This document shows, piece by piece, positions 1-7,576 of a stretch of DNA of 64,000 nt. Position numbers and translations under genes: made by a program. Numbering within the stretch: position 1 is the first letter of the stretch; every line of letters begins with the position of its first letter. Origin of the DNA: Rhodanobacter sp. MP7CTX1 (GTDB taxonomy: Bacteria; Pseudomonadota; Gammaproteobacteria; Xanthomonadales; Rhodanobacteraceae); the NCBI RefSeq assembly GCF_014205795.1, contig NZ_JACHCN010000004.1, positions 199,028-263,027 of the forward strand, read 5' to 3'. Under the pieces are notes generated by a model. That model made no database searches. It worked only from the letters and a program-made list of their open reading frames with translations, and was not told the DNA's origin.

Positions 1-97
1 GCTGCAGTTCGATGGCAACTTCCTTGCCCAGCTCGCCAGCGCCGAGCAGCAAGACACGCAGGGCATGGGGGGAATGGGGCGTGCCGAACGGCTTCAT
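1..97 (-). CDS. purT: PurT, formate-dependent GAR transformylase (5' end only)
   Basis: Only the first 32 codons lie in the window. The protein runs off the left edge. After a short leader the residues RVLLLGAGELGKEVAIELQ match the start of formate-dependent phosphoribosylglycinamide formyltransferase 2, an ATP-grasp enzyme of purine synthesis whose N-terminal nucleotide-binding loop reads LLGxGELGKEVAIE in E. coli. The ATG at 97 is preceded by a GGAGAA ribosome binding site. The purK-purE pair for another purine step lies near the other end of the window, so the genes are not in one operon. Identification is strong for so short a piece because this N-terminus is characteristic. Confidence 0.85.
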   Translation of the reverse strand, partial: MKPFGTPHSPHALRVLLLGAGELGKEVAIELQ

Positions 98-304
98 CAG
101 GTTCTCCGGGACAGGCAAAGCACCATTGTAAGCGGGCAGATACCGAACCAGCGGCGTTTTCGGGCAAAACGCACGCCCCAAAGTATCACCATGCTGTTGT
201 GGAAAGCGTCGCGGTGAGGCGTACAAGCGGTTACTTGAGAATGATGTCTTTTTGATGTCAAATCCTGCACTCGACCAGCTCAGCGAATACAGCGTGGTGC
301 ACCC

Positions 305-682
305 ATGATGAAACTTGCCTACGCCACATGCTTCGCACTCAGTCTCGGCATCGGCATGGCGCACGCCGCCAGTGCTGACTGTCAGGCGGCATCTACCCGA
401 TTACTCGACCATCTGGACAAGGGCGACTACGCCGGCGCCACTGCTGACTTCAATGACCAGATGAAGGCTGCCGAGACAGCCGACAAGCTGGGCGCGCTCT
501 GGCAGTCCATGCCGAAGCAGCTCGGCGCGCCTGGTGCGCGCGAACCGGCACAAGTCAGCGCGATACCGAACTACGTCGTGGTGGTGACAGCGCTGCACTA
601 TGGACAGGGCATGATCGATGCCCAGGTGGCTTGTGATGCCGATGGCAAGATTGCCGGTTTCTATATACGACCGCACCGCTGA
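305..682 (+). CDS. secreted DUF3887-like protein
   Basis: A 125-residue protein with a clear Sec signal peptide (residues 1 to about 22, hydrophobic core then AHA-A). The mature part has about 100 residues. It contains LDHLDKGDYAGATADF, a run of amphipathic helix, a central LGALWQSMPKQLG and a C-terminal beta-rich half ending in GFYIRP. This matches my memory of the DUF3887 fold, an NTF2-like domain often found alone or fused to hydrolases. No catalytic residues are evident. The gene is divergent from purT and probably monocistronic. An ATG-ATG pair starts the frame and I took the first. The function is unknown. Confidence 0.7.
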   Translation: MMKLAYATCFALSLGIGMAHAASADCQAASTRLLDHLDKGDYAGATADFNDQMKAAETADKLGALWQSMPKQLGAPGAREPAQVSAIPNYVVVVTALHYGQGMIDAQVACDADGKIAGFYIRPHR

Positions 683-706
683 CTCGCACCGGCTATCCGC
701 CGCTGT

Positions 707-1117
707 TCAAGGGATGCTTGCGGCGGCCAGCTGAAGTTGTGGCAGCTCGAGTTCACTCTGCCTGCCGTCGTCGTCGATGACAAACAGACGGCCATCGCGC
801 TGTGCCATGGCGTCGACATCTCGCAGACCACGCTGGACATGCAGCTGGCCCAATGGACGGCCATCGACGGCGCTATAGACACTCAGCCGATCGGCGGGGC
901 CGTCGGCAACCAGCAACCAGTCGTGGCTGACGTCATGCCAGTGCACCACCGTATTGAACGCAGGCTGCCCGCTTGTGCTCAGCTGCTGCGAACGGGTCAC
1001 GCACACGCTGCCCAGCACGAGCACGAGCAGCCCTGCCAGCATGCCAACGGCAAGTGGCCACGGCGATTTCCGGATGCTCGCAACAGGGTTCATGCCGACA
1101 TGCTGACGCCGCGGCAT
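707..1117 (-). CDS. membrane-anchored protein of unknown function
   Basis: A predicted 136-residue protein with one hydrophobic segment near residues 18 to 41 (PLAVGMLAGLLVLVLGSVCV) followed by about 90 polar residues. The latter have beta-propeller-like pieces such as WLLVADGPADRLSVYSAVDGRPLGQL and GRLFVIDDDG. This suggests an anchored periplasmic domain. A second ATG at residue 9 (position 1093) is an alternative start. It lies 27 bases downstream of the DUF423 gene on the same strand, so the two may be cotranscribed. I do not recognise a family. An overlapping frame on the plus strand is a poorer candidate because it lacks a normal protein composition. Confidence 0.55.
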   Translation of the reverse strand: MPRRQHVGMNPVASIRKSPWPLAVGMLAGLLVLVLGSVCVTRSQQLSTSGQPAFNTVVHWHDVSHDWLLVADGPADRLSVYSAVDGRPLGQLHVQRGLRDVDAMAQRDGRLFVIDDDGRQSELELPQLQLAAASIP

Positions 1118-1144
1118 GACAGGTCCGTGACGCGATCGAGGCGA

Positions 1145-1525
1145 TCAGTCGGCCGGCGACCGCAGCGAAAGGCCCAACGCAATCCAGCCGACCATGAAAG
1201 CCAGGCCTCCGAACGGAGTAATCACGCCACACCAGCGCGGTGCTCCAAGTGCCAGCGCATACAGGCTGCCACTGAAAAGAACGATGCCGATCGCGAAGCT
1301 GGCGGTCGCCACGCGGCCACTGCGGCCGCGGCCAAGGCCCACCGCCAGCACCAGGGCCAAGGCATGCCAGACGTGATAATTCACGGCGGTGTGCCACAGC
1401 TCGCTGTGTGGCGCATCGAGTACGCCGCGCAAGGCATGGGCACCGAACGCGCCCAGCAGCACCGCGCTGGCACCAGCCAAACCCACCAGCAAGCCGGCGC
1501 GGGCACTGACATTTTGTCGCATCAT
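1145..1525 (-). CDS. DUF423 family inner membrane protein
   Basis: A 126-residue protein with four predicted membrane helices. Motifs typical of the DUF423 (YgdD/YwdK) family are visible: GAFGAHALRG near residues 25 to 35, LWHTAVNYHVWHALAL near 42 to 57, GIVLFSGSLYALAL near 80 to 93 and ITPFGGLAFMVGW near 102 to 114. The family has no firm biochemical role. The frame can be extended upstream by 76 codons, but the upstream residues are not membrane-like. The ATG-ATG at 1525 is preceded by AGGGA, and the family N-terminus starts there. Its start is about 80 bases from the divergent Sco gene. Confidence 0.85.
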   Translation of the reverse strand: MMRQNVSARAGLLVGLAGASAVLLGAFGAHALRGVLDAPHSELWHTAVNYHVWHALALVLAVGLGRGRSGRVATASFAIGIVLFSGSLYALALGAPRWCGVITPFGGLAFMVGWIALGLSLRSPAD

Positions 1526-1607
1526 GAGTGGATCCCTGCACGGGTGAGCCCCGTGGCGCAGCCGGTGTCGTATGCTTGATCGGATGAATATGACCACGGA
1601 TTCTCGC

Positions 1608-2222
1608 ATGAAGTCCCGCCGTCCCCTGGGCGCCGCCGTGCTACTGCTGCTGGCGATTGGCCTGTTGCTGGGCGGCTGCCAGCGCAATGCACCGCTGCCG
1701 TTCAAACTGACCGATATCAGCGGCCACATGCCCGCGCTTGATTTCAAGCTCACCGACGATCAGGGCAAGGCAGTGTCCGGGGCTGACTATCGGGGCAAGG
1801 TGGTGCTGCTGTATTTCGGCTACACCCACTGCCCGGATGTGTGCCCGCTGACCCTGGCGCAACTGCATGTGGTGATGCAGCGCCTGGGCAAGCTCGCCGA
1901 TGGCGCGCGCATCCTGTTTGTCAGCGTCGACCCGACCCGCGATACGCCAGCCATCCTGCACGCCTACGTCAACGCTTTCGATCCTCACACCGTCGGTCTG
2001 ACGGGTGACCCTCGCGTGGTAGAGGCGCTGGTCAAACGCTACCGCTCGTCCTTCACCCGCGAGCCGGCCAGCAGCGACGGTAACTACGAAGTCAGCCACA
2101 GCTCGGCGATCTACGTCTTCGACGGCGGCGGCAATGCGCGCGTGCTGTCCACGCCAACCGACACGCAGGACGATCTCGTGCACGACCTGCATCTGTTGCT
2201 AAGCACCGGAACCAACCCATGA
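1608..2222 (+). CDS. Sco1/SenC family copper chaperone lipoprotein
   Basis: A thioredoxin-fold copper chaperone for the CuA site of cytochrome c oxidase. From the chosen start the protein has a lipoprotein signal with lipobox LLGGC, then the copper-binding CPDVCP motif inside FGYTHCPDVCPLTL, the strand ILFVSVDPTRDTP and the distal ligand histidine in VSHSSAIYVF. Length is about 204 residues, normal for bacterial Sco proteins. Earlier in-frame ATGs at 1572, 1584 and 1590 exist. I chose 1608 because it gives a compact n-region before the hydrophobic core. The stop codon overlaps the start of the PCu(A)C gene by four bases, so the two are translationally coupled. Confidence 0.93.
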   Translation: MKSRRPLGAAVLLLLAIGLLLGGCQRNAPLPFKLTDISGHMPALDFKLTDDQGKAVSGADYRGKVVLLYFGYTHCPDVCPLTLAQLHVVMQRLGKLADGARILFVSVDPTRDTPAILHAYVNAFDPHTVGLTGDPRVVEALVKRYRSSFTREPASSDGNYEVSHSSAIYVFDGGGNARVLSTPTDTQDDLVHDLHLLLSTGTNP

Positions 2223-2671
2223 AACCACATACGCTGTCGGTCCTGCTCGCTGGTCTTCTGCTCGCCGGTGGTGTGCATGCGACGTCCGCCGAGCACATCC
2301 ACGCCAGCCATGCGTGGATCCGCATGCTGCCCGGCAATCTGCCCGCCGGCGCGTATGTCACCCTGGAAAACGACAGCGATCAGCCGGTCACGCTGAAAGG
2401 CGCCAGCAGTGCCGCGTACGGCGAAGTGATGTTGCACCAGAGTTCCAACGAGGGCGGCATAAGCCGCATGGCGATGCTCGATTCGCTTGCCATACCAGCG
2501 CATGGCAAGGCGCTGCTGGCACCGGCCAGTTATCACCTGATGTTGATGAAGGCAGCCGCGCCGGTGAAGCCCGGCGACACGGTCAGTTTGACCCTCAGGT
2601 TCACTGACGGCAGCACGCTGGTCACCGACTTCATCGCGCGACCGGCGAATGCCGTCGATGACAGCCACTGA
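2219..2671 (+). CDS. PCu(A)C family periplasmic copper chaperone
   Basis: A 150-residue secreted protein with a signal peptide at about 1 to 21 (LLAGLLLAGGVHA). The mature domain has the cupredoxin-like DUF461 signature: HASHAWIRMLPGNLPAGAYVTLEN, then H in EVMLHQSS, M in SRMAML and HLMLM. Together these form the His/Met copper site of PCu(A)C. Such proteins pass Cu(I) to cytochrome oxidase together with Sco, which is the coupled gene immediately upstream (four-base ATGA overlap). A CtaG-type oxidase assembly gene lies just downstream on the opposite strand, which supports a shared role in copper insertion. Confidence 0.93.
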   Translation: MKPHTLSVLLAGLLLAGGVHATSAEHIHASHAWIRMLPGNLPAGAYVTLENDSDQPVTLKGASSAAYGEVMLHQSSNEGGISRMAMLDSLAIPAHGKALLAPASYHLMLMKAAAPVKPGDTVSLTLRFTDGSTLVTDFIARPANAVDDSH

Positions 2672-2712
2672 AAGCACACGCTGACTCCGGAACCTGATTC
2701 AGGACGCCCGAT

Positions 2713-3588
2713 TTACTTTGCTGCTGAGGCGGCTGTTGCCGAAGGGCGTACCGTCGGTCGCTGTGGCAGACTGCGTGGCAGCCGACCGCTGCGCGACAGG
2801 CGGAGCCACTGGTTCAGCGCGATCAAGCCGCCAATCGATTCGAGCAAGGCTGCCGGCACCCAGGTGATCACGCCGCCGATCAACTGCCCGCTCAACACGT
2901 TGAAGGTGAACGCGCGACCGCAGATTTCGAAGATCGGATAAAGATCCGTCCTGGAGAACGTGACGATGGCGCCGGCCACGATCTGTGGCGTCATCGTGAT
3001 GGCCGGCGACAGCACGCGCAGACCAACCGTCATCCGACCTGGCGGGTGTGGCCGGTGGTCGAGCACCAGCGACCAGTACGCGAAGCCGCTGATCAGCATC
3101 GTCCAGTTCATGAAGCGGTAGATACGCCAGTCCAGCATCGCGAGCGTCTGCATGGCTGGTATCAGCCAGATCAGGACGAACACAACGAACAGCAACGTCG
3201 CCACGGCCGGGTTCAGCAGCACACCACGGATCAGCCGCCACGGCCAGGACCGTTGCAACGGTCGCAGCACACGCAGTCGCCACGCCAGCGGCACGCCGGC
3301 GCGCAGCACGCTGGCCGGGTACGCGATGACGATCAGCAAGGGGGCCAGGTGATGCAGCAGCAGTTGCTGGGTCCGGTGCACGAAGAATTCGTGCTCGGCG
3401 TAGTAATCCAGATAGGTCTGCAGCGACAGATAGATGATCGCCATGCCGACCCAGAACATCAGCTTGCGGCTGAAGCTCACCGACAACCGGCGACTGCCGC
3501 GCAGAAACAGCACGCAGGTCAGCAGGAAGATCGCGAGAAACACCCACGAAAACTCCCACGGTACGATCCATTTCAACAGCGTTGCCAT
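2713..3588 (-). CDS. ctaG: CtaG-type (caa3_CtaG) cytochrome c oxidase assembly membrane protein
   Basis: A membrane protein of about 291 residues with seven predicted helices. It has the family features LLLHHLAPLLIVIAYP near residues 76 to 91, FMNWTMLISGFAYWSLVLDHRP near 160 to 181 and TMTPQIVAGAIV near 199 to 211. This matches the caa3_CtaG family (Pfam PF09678), membrane factors needed for aa3/caa3 oxidase assembly. They are not the same as the Cox11-type protein that is also named CtaG. The last 40 residues are basic and low in complexity. The gene is convergent with the Sco-PCu(A)C pair. The frame also has a GTG one codon earlier, and I used the ATG at 3588. Confidence 0.87.
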   Translation of the reverse strand: MATLLKWIVPWEFSWVFLAIFLLTCVLFLRGSRRLSVSFSRKLMFWVGMAIIYLSLQTYLDYYAEHEFFVHRTQQLLLHHLAPLLIVIAYPASVLRAGVPLAWRLRVLRPLQRSWPWRLIRGVLLNPAVATLLFVVFVLIWLIPAMQTLAMLDWRIYRFMNWTMLISGFAYWSLVLDHRPHPPGRMTVGLRVLSPAITMTPQIVAGAIVTFSRTDLYPIFEICGRAFTFNVLSGQLIGGVITWVPAALLESIGGLIALNQWLRLSRSGRLPRSLPQRPTVRPSATAASAAK

Positions 3589-3722
3589 CACTTCACTTCA
3601 CTGCACCAGCGATCCCATTCACATCGAGCACGATCCGCAGCCGTCCAGCCATCTCGGCTACTGCCTGCGACCACCCAGCATAGTGCCGCTCGGGCGGGCA
3701 GCATTGCGGCAGATTGCCGCCC

Positions 3723-5633
3723 TTATGTACGTTGCCGGCTACGCCGGGTACGACGCCAGCCATATAGCAGCCCGAACAGCGTCACCAGCGCCGGCACCAG
3801 CACGATATTGATGAATTTCAGGCGTAGCCCGAGCGCATCGATTTCGGCATTGAGCTGGTGCTGCACGTCGCGCAATTCCTTGTTGATCGCCAGTTGGCGC
3901 TGGCGGAATTGCTCGATCTCCTGGCGCTGTTCGGGGGTTACGGTACTGACCTGACTACCCTTGGCCGGCTGCAACTCGTCCAGTCGACGTCGCGTATCGG
4001 CCAGCTCCTGCTCCAGCTCCTGCTCTTTCTGCAAAAACTTCTGGTCGGCCACGGTACGCAGCGCCTGTACCCGGGTGAACGGCCGCTGCGAGGTGGAGCG
4101 GCCACGTATCGACAACAGCGCCGAGGAGCCGCTGAGATTGTCGACCAGGTCGGTCACAAAGTCGCCGTTGTTTGCGAATACCCGCATCATCGTCTGACCA
4201 AGAATAGTCTGCGGCTCTACCCACAGCCGATCGCTGAGCAGATCGGTATCGGCCACCAGGATCACTTCGGCATTCTCCGCGGATACGGCACGGTGCCCTG
4301 ACTGACTGGCACGCTCTGGAAACGCACTGTCGAATGTCCCGCGAAGTCGCGCCGCCAGCACATAGTGTTCATTATCCGCCTTGTAGCCCTGCAGCAACAT
4401 GGTGGGGTCGTTACTCTCGGCCAGCACCCGCTGGGTTGACACCACCTTGGCCTGGGCCGTGCTCTGCAACAACGGAATCAGTCGCGTGTGCGCGTTCGGC
4501 ATCAACTCGAAGTAACCGATGGTGGACACATTGATGCGTTGCAGGCTGGCGGTGATGACGTCGTTGCGATTCAGTTCCTGCGTACCCAGGTCAAGCATCG
4601 CCGGATGATTGAAATTGCTGCCGGCCAGTTCAATCTGCAACGCGCGTGCGCGATCCAGCACGACCTTGTGCGGGTCGTAGAGCACTCCCCAGGCCGCAAA
4701 CAGCCGCGGCAGGTCCGAACTGCGATCCGGCGGTGTCGTGCCTCCGGCATCGGACGGTGTGCCTGGCGTGGTATCGAGCTCGGCGAACGGGTCGACAAAT
4801 ACCGCCAGATGCCCACCGCGCAGCACATACTGGTCGATTGCATACTGCGTATCCGCCGACAACTGCCTGGGCTGAATCAGCAGCAAGACCTTGATGCTGT
4901 CGTCGATATGCCGCAGCTTGGCCGGATCGAGTGTTTTCACGTCAAACAACTGACCGAGTTGTTGCACTACCGTCCACGGCTGCTCGCCAAGCACCGGGTT
5001 GCCATTGACCGGCAACGAACTGATGACGCCGATGGACGGCTTGCTCGCCTGGTTCAATTCGTACAACAGCTTGGCGATGTCGTATTCGAGGAATGCTTCG
5101 CGGGCCGGATCGAAAAACGGAATCGCCAGCGTTTTTTCCGGTACCCGGTCCTCCAGGGAATCAACGTCGGCATTGCTCGACAGCGCGCCGCCCGCCAGTC
5201 CAAAAAACACCCGCTCATTGTTGCTTCCGCCATTCGCCGCGGTCAGGCCACTTCCTTCGGCGCTCGCTTCATCGTCTGAGTACGGTATCGGGTCGATCAC
5301 CTGAAGACGGATGCGACCGTGCGAGCGCGCGACCATCTCCTGCAGCATTTCGCGTACGCGCTGCGCGTAGCTGCGCAACTGCGGCAGGTCGCGGGTGGCG
5401 TGATCGGAGAAATACAGGGTGAGCTTCAACGGCCGCTGCAGCGTATCGACAATCTGCAGGGTGCCGGGAGTCAGGGTGTACAACTGGTCGGTGGTGAGGT
5501 CGATCCGCGATGCGCGCAGCCAGCGGCCGCTGGTTACGATCAACGGTACGAAGATCAATACCAGCAGGACCAGCGCACCATAAAGGGCAACACGTCGGGT
5601 GAAGTGCAAGCGGGCGGCAAGCAGGCGAGCCAT
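3723..5633 (-). CDS. GldG-like auxiliary subunit of an ABC transporter
   Basis: A 636-residue protein with one N-terminal membrane helix (about 15 to 35), a large periplasmic part and a C-terminal helix (about 605 to 625). The early segment RIDLTTDQLYTLTPGTLQIVDTL is the usual beginning of GldG/ABC-2 auxiliary proteins, and LLLIQPRQLSADTQYAIDQYVLRGGHLAVFVDPFAELD matches the ABC_transp_aux domain. A coiled coil rich in E, Q and R fills about 535 to 600. It is the last gene of a three-gene operon (ATPase, permease, GldG) and starts 3 bases after the permease stop. In Bacteroidetes the GldAFG transporter serves gliding. In proteobacteria the substrate is unknown. Confidence 0.85.
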   Translation of the reverse strand: MARLLAARLHFTRRVALYGALVLLVLIFVPLIVTSGRWLRASRIDLTTDQLYTLTPGTLQIVDTLQRPLKLTLYFSDHATRDLPQLRSYAQRVREMLQEMVARSHGRIRLQVIDPIPYSDDEASAEGSGLTAANGGSNNERVFFGLAGGALSSNADVDSLEDRVPEKTLAIPFFDPAREAFLEYDIAKLLYELNQASKPSIGVISSLPVNGNPVLGEQPWTVVQQLGQLFDVKTLDPAKLRHIDDSIKVLLLIQPRQLSADTQYAIDQYVLRGGHLAVFVDPFAELDTTPGTPSDAGGTTPPDRSSDLPRLFAAWGVLYDPHKVVLDRARALQIELAGSNFNHPAMLDLGTQELNRNDVITASLQRINVSTIGYFELMPNAHTRLIPLLQSTAQAKVVSTQRVLAESNDPTMLLQGYKADNEHYVLAARLRGTFDSAFPERASQSGHRAVSAENAEVILVADTDLLSDRLWVEPQTILGQTMMRVFANNGDFVTDLVDNLSGSSALLSIRGRSTSQRPFTRVQALRTVADQKFLQKEQELEQELADTRRRLDELQPAKGSQVSTVTPEQRQEIEQFRQRQLAINKELRDVQHQLNAEIDALGLRLKFINIVLVPALVTLFGLLYGWRRTRRSRQRT

Positions 5634-5636
5634 GCG

Positions 5637-6371
5637 TCAGCGCGTCCGGTTCAGATCGAGCAGCAGTACGCCGGCTATCAACCAGCCGATCATGCTGAGC
5701 AGAAAATACAGCACGTCGCGCACGTCCAGCACGCCGCGCGCGATCGCCTCGAAATGTTGCAGCATGCTCAGGTGCGCCACGCCATTGATCAGCCGGCTCG
5801 GCAGTGCACCCTGCATGAAATCCAGCACCTGCGGCTGCCCCACGAGCATCAGCAACACGCACACCAGCGCGGTCAGGACGAACGCCACGACCTGGCTGCT
5901 TGTCACCGCCGACAGGCAGGCACCGATCGCGATGAACGTACCGGCCATCAACCAGCTGCCCAGATAGCCGGCCAGGATCACGCCGTTGTCCGGCGAGCCC
6001 AGATAATTGACGGTAATCCAGATCGGAAACGTCAACGCAAGCGCCAGTCCGATGAACAGCCACGCCGCCAGAAACTTGCCCAGCATCGCCTGCCACAGAG
6101 TCATCGGCAGCGTCAGCAAAAGCTCCAGCGTGCCGCCCTTCGCCTCCTCCGCCCACATGCGCATGGTGATTGCCGGCACCAGGATCAGGTACAGCCATGG
6201 ATGCATCACGAAGAACGGTTGCAGGTCGGCTTGTCCGCGCTCGTAGAAATCGCCGGCATAGAACGTGAGAATGCCGGCCAGCACCAGGAAAATCACCAGG
6301 AACACATACGCCACCGGCGTCGCAAAATAGCTGCGCAACTCACGTCGCATCACCGCCTCGACCGGACTCAT
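5637..6371 (-). CDS. GldF-like ABC-2 transporter permease
   Basis: A 244-residue integral membrane protein with six predicted helices. It begins VMRRELRSYFATPVAYVFLVIFLVLAG, characteristic of ABC-2 permeases of the NosY/GldF type, with the conserved MRMWAEEAKGGTLELLLTLPMT loop near residues 90 to 111. It forms the membrane channel of the transporter powered by the upstream ATPase gene. Its start overlaps that gene's stop by four bases (ATGA), and the GldG gene follows after 3 bases, so all three are one coupled operon. The transported substrate cannot be told from sequence. Confidence 0.88.
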   Translation of the reverse strand: MSPVEAVMRRELRSYFATPVAYVFLVIFLVLAGILTFYAGDFYERGQADLQPFFVMHPWLYLILVPAITMRMWAEEAKGGTLELLLTLPMTLWQAMLGKFLAAWLFIGLALALTFPIWITVNYLGSPDNGVILAGYLGSWLMAGTFIAIGACLSAVTSSQVVAFVLTALVCVLLMLVGQPQVLDFMQGALPSRLINGVAHLSMLQHFEAIARGVLDVRDVLYFLLSMIGWLIAGVLLLDLNRTR

Positions 6372-7339
6372 GCGCCGCCCTCCGTAACCTTGCTCACGTC
6401 GCCGCGAACCAGGACGCCGCCTTCATTGGTGGTGATCTGACGGAATACCTCATCAAGCCGGCCACGCTCCAGCTGGATCTCCGACACCTCCAGACCCTGC
6501 TCTCGCAGCAAAGTTTCGACGGGCTCCAGAATGCGCTCGCCCAGTTTCGGAAACACCGTGATGCGGCCATCGAGAGGATCGACCTCGATCGCGGCCACCT
6601 GTGGCAGGCGACCCAGCATTTCCTGCGACATGCCACTGCCCGGCGCGCTGAACGATACCGCCCCGTGATAACGCGAACGCTGCTCCAGCTCGGCTGGCGT
6701 GGCATCGGCCAGCAACTTGCCGCGGGCAATGATCACCACCCGATTGCATAGCGCGTGGACTTCTTCCAGCAGATGGGTGGAGATCAGGATCGTGCGCTCA
6801 CGCGCCATCACGTCGATCAACTGACGCACGGCATGCTTCTGGTTCGGGTCAAGGCCATCGGTCGGCTCGTCCAGCATCAGCACCGGTGGATCGTGCAGGA
6901 TCGCCTGCGCCAAGCCGACACGTCGGCGAAGGCCCTTGGACAAGGTATCGATACCCAGATCCAGCACTTCCTCCAGCTGCAGTCGGTGCGCGACTTCCTC
7001 GAAGCGCCGGTAGCCGCGGTCTGCTTTCAACCCACGCACGCGCACGATGAACAGCAGAAACTCGCGTACCGTCATCTCACCGTAGCTCGGCGCGCCTTCC
7101 GGCAGGTAACCGAGTGCACGCTTGGCTTTCAGCGGCTCGCGGCTGACGTCGTAACCGCAGACCCTCGCGGTACCCGAGGTCGGCGTCAGGAAGCCCGCGA
7201 TCATGCGCATGGCGGTCGACTTGCCCGCGCCATTGGGGCCCAGCAGACCGAGCACCTGACCGGGCTCGACGCGAATGCTCAGCGCATCCACTGCGGTCAG
7301 GTTGCCATAGCATCGGGTGAGCTGGTCGGTTTCGATCAT
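6368..7339 (-). CDS. GldA-like ABC transporter ATP-binding protein
   Basis: A 323-residue ABC ATPase. Walker A is GPNGAGKST near residues 35 to 43, the signature region is LSKGLRRRVGLAQAIL, Walker B is VLMLDEPTDGLDP and the switch histidine is in ISTHLLEEV. A C-terminal extension of about 100 residues with a beta-rich fold (AVSFSAPGSG, GRITVFPKLGERI) is typical of ATPases partnering ABC-2 permeases. The frame is open 31 codons further upstream, but MIETDQLTRCYGNLTAVDALS is the normal family start, so I placed the start at 7339. It is the first gene of the operon with the permease and GldG genes. Confidence 0.9.
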   Translation of the reverse strand: MIETDQLTRCYGNLTAVDALSIRVEPGQVLGLLGPNGAGKSTAMRMIAGFLTPTSGTARVCGYDVSREPLKAKRALGYLPEGAPSYGEMTVREFLLFIVRVRGLKADRGYRRFEEVAHRLQLEEVLDLGIDTLSKGLRRRVGLAQAILHDPPVLMLDEPTDGLDPNQKHAVRQLIDVMARERTILISTHLLEEVHALCNRVVIIARGKLLADATPAELEQRSRYHGAVSFSAPGSGMSQEMLGRLPQVAAIEVDPLDGRITVFPKLGERILEPVETLLREQGLEVSEIQLERGRLDEVFRQITTNEGGVLVRGDVSKVTEGGA

Positions 7340-7489
7340 GTCCGGTGAAGAATGGTTGCGGGGCGTACTGTCGACCGCCGACAAGATCAAGCACCGACGT
7401 CGCGAATCGTCCTGCAATGTACCGCAAGACACCCGCGAAGTTCGGTCCCGTGGATGAAACAGCCATCCCGCCGCTTACCGAGGCTGACA

Positions 7490-7524
7490 AAGAAAAGGCC
7501 CTTCCAGGAAGAAGGGCCTTTCTC
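7490..7524 (-). terminator. rho-independent terminator after the SRPBCC gene
   Basis: Read on the minus strand, an 11-base-pair stem (GAAAGGGCC-type arms at 7511-7521 and 7494-7504) with a 6-base loop is followed by a T-rich run. It lies about 55 bases past the stop of the SRPBCC gene and before the ABC operon start, so it separates the two minus-strand units. Confidence 0.85.
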
Positions 7525-7576
7525 GATCGTGCTGCTAAAGACGGACAGCTAGTGCAGAGCAGCTGGTCGCTTGAGA

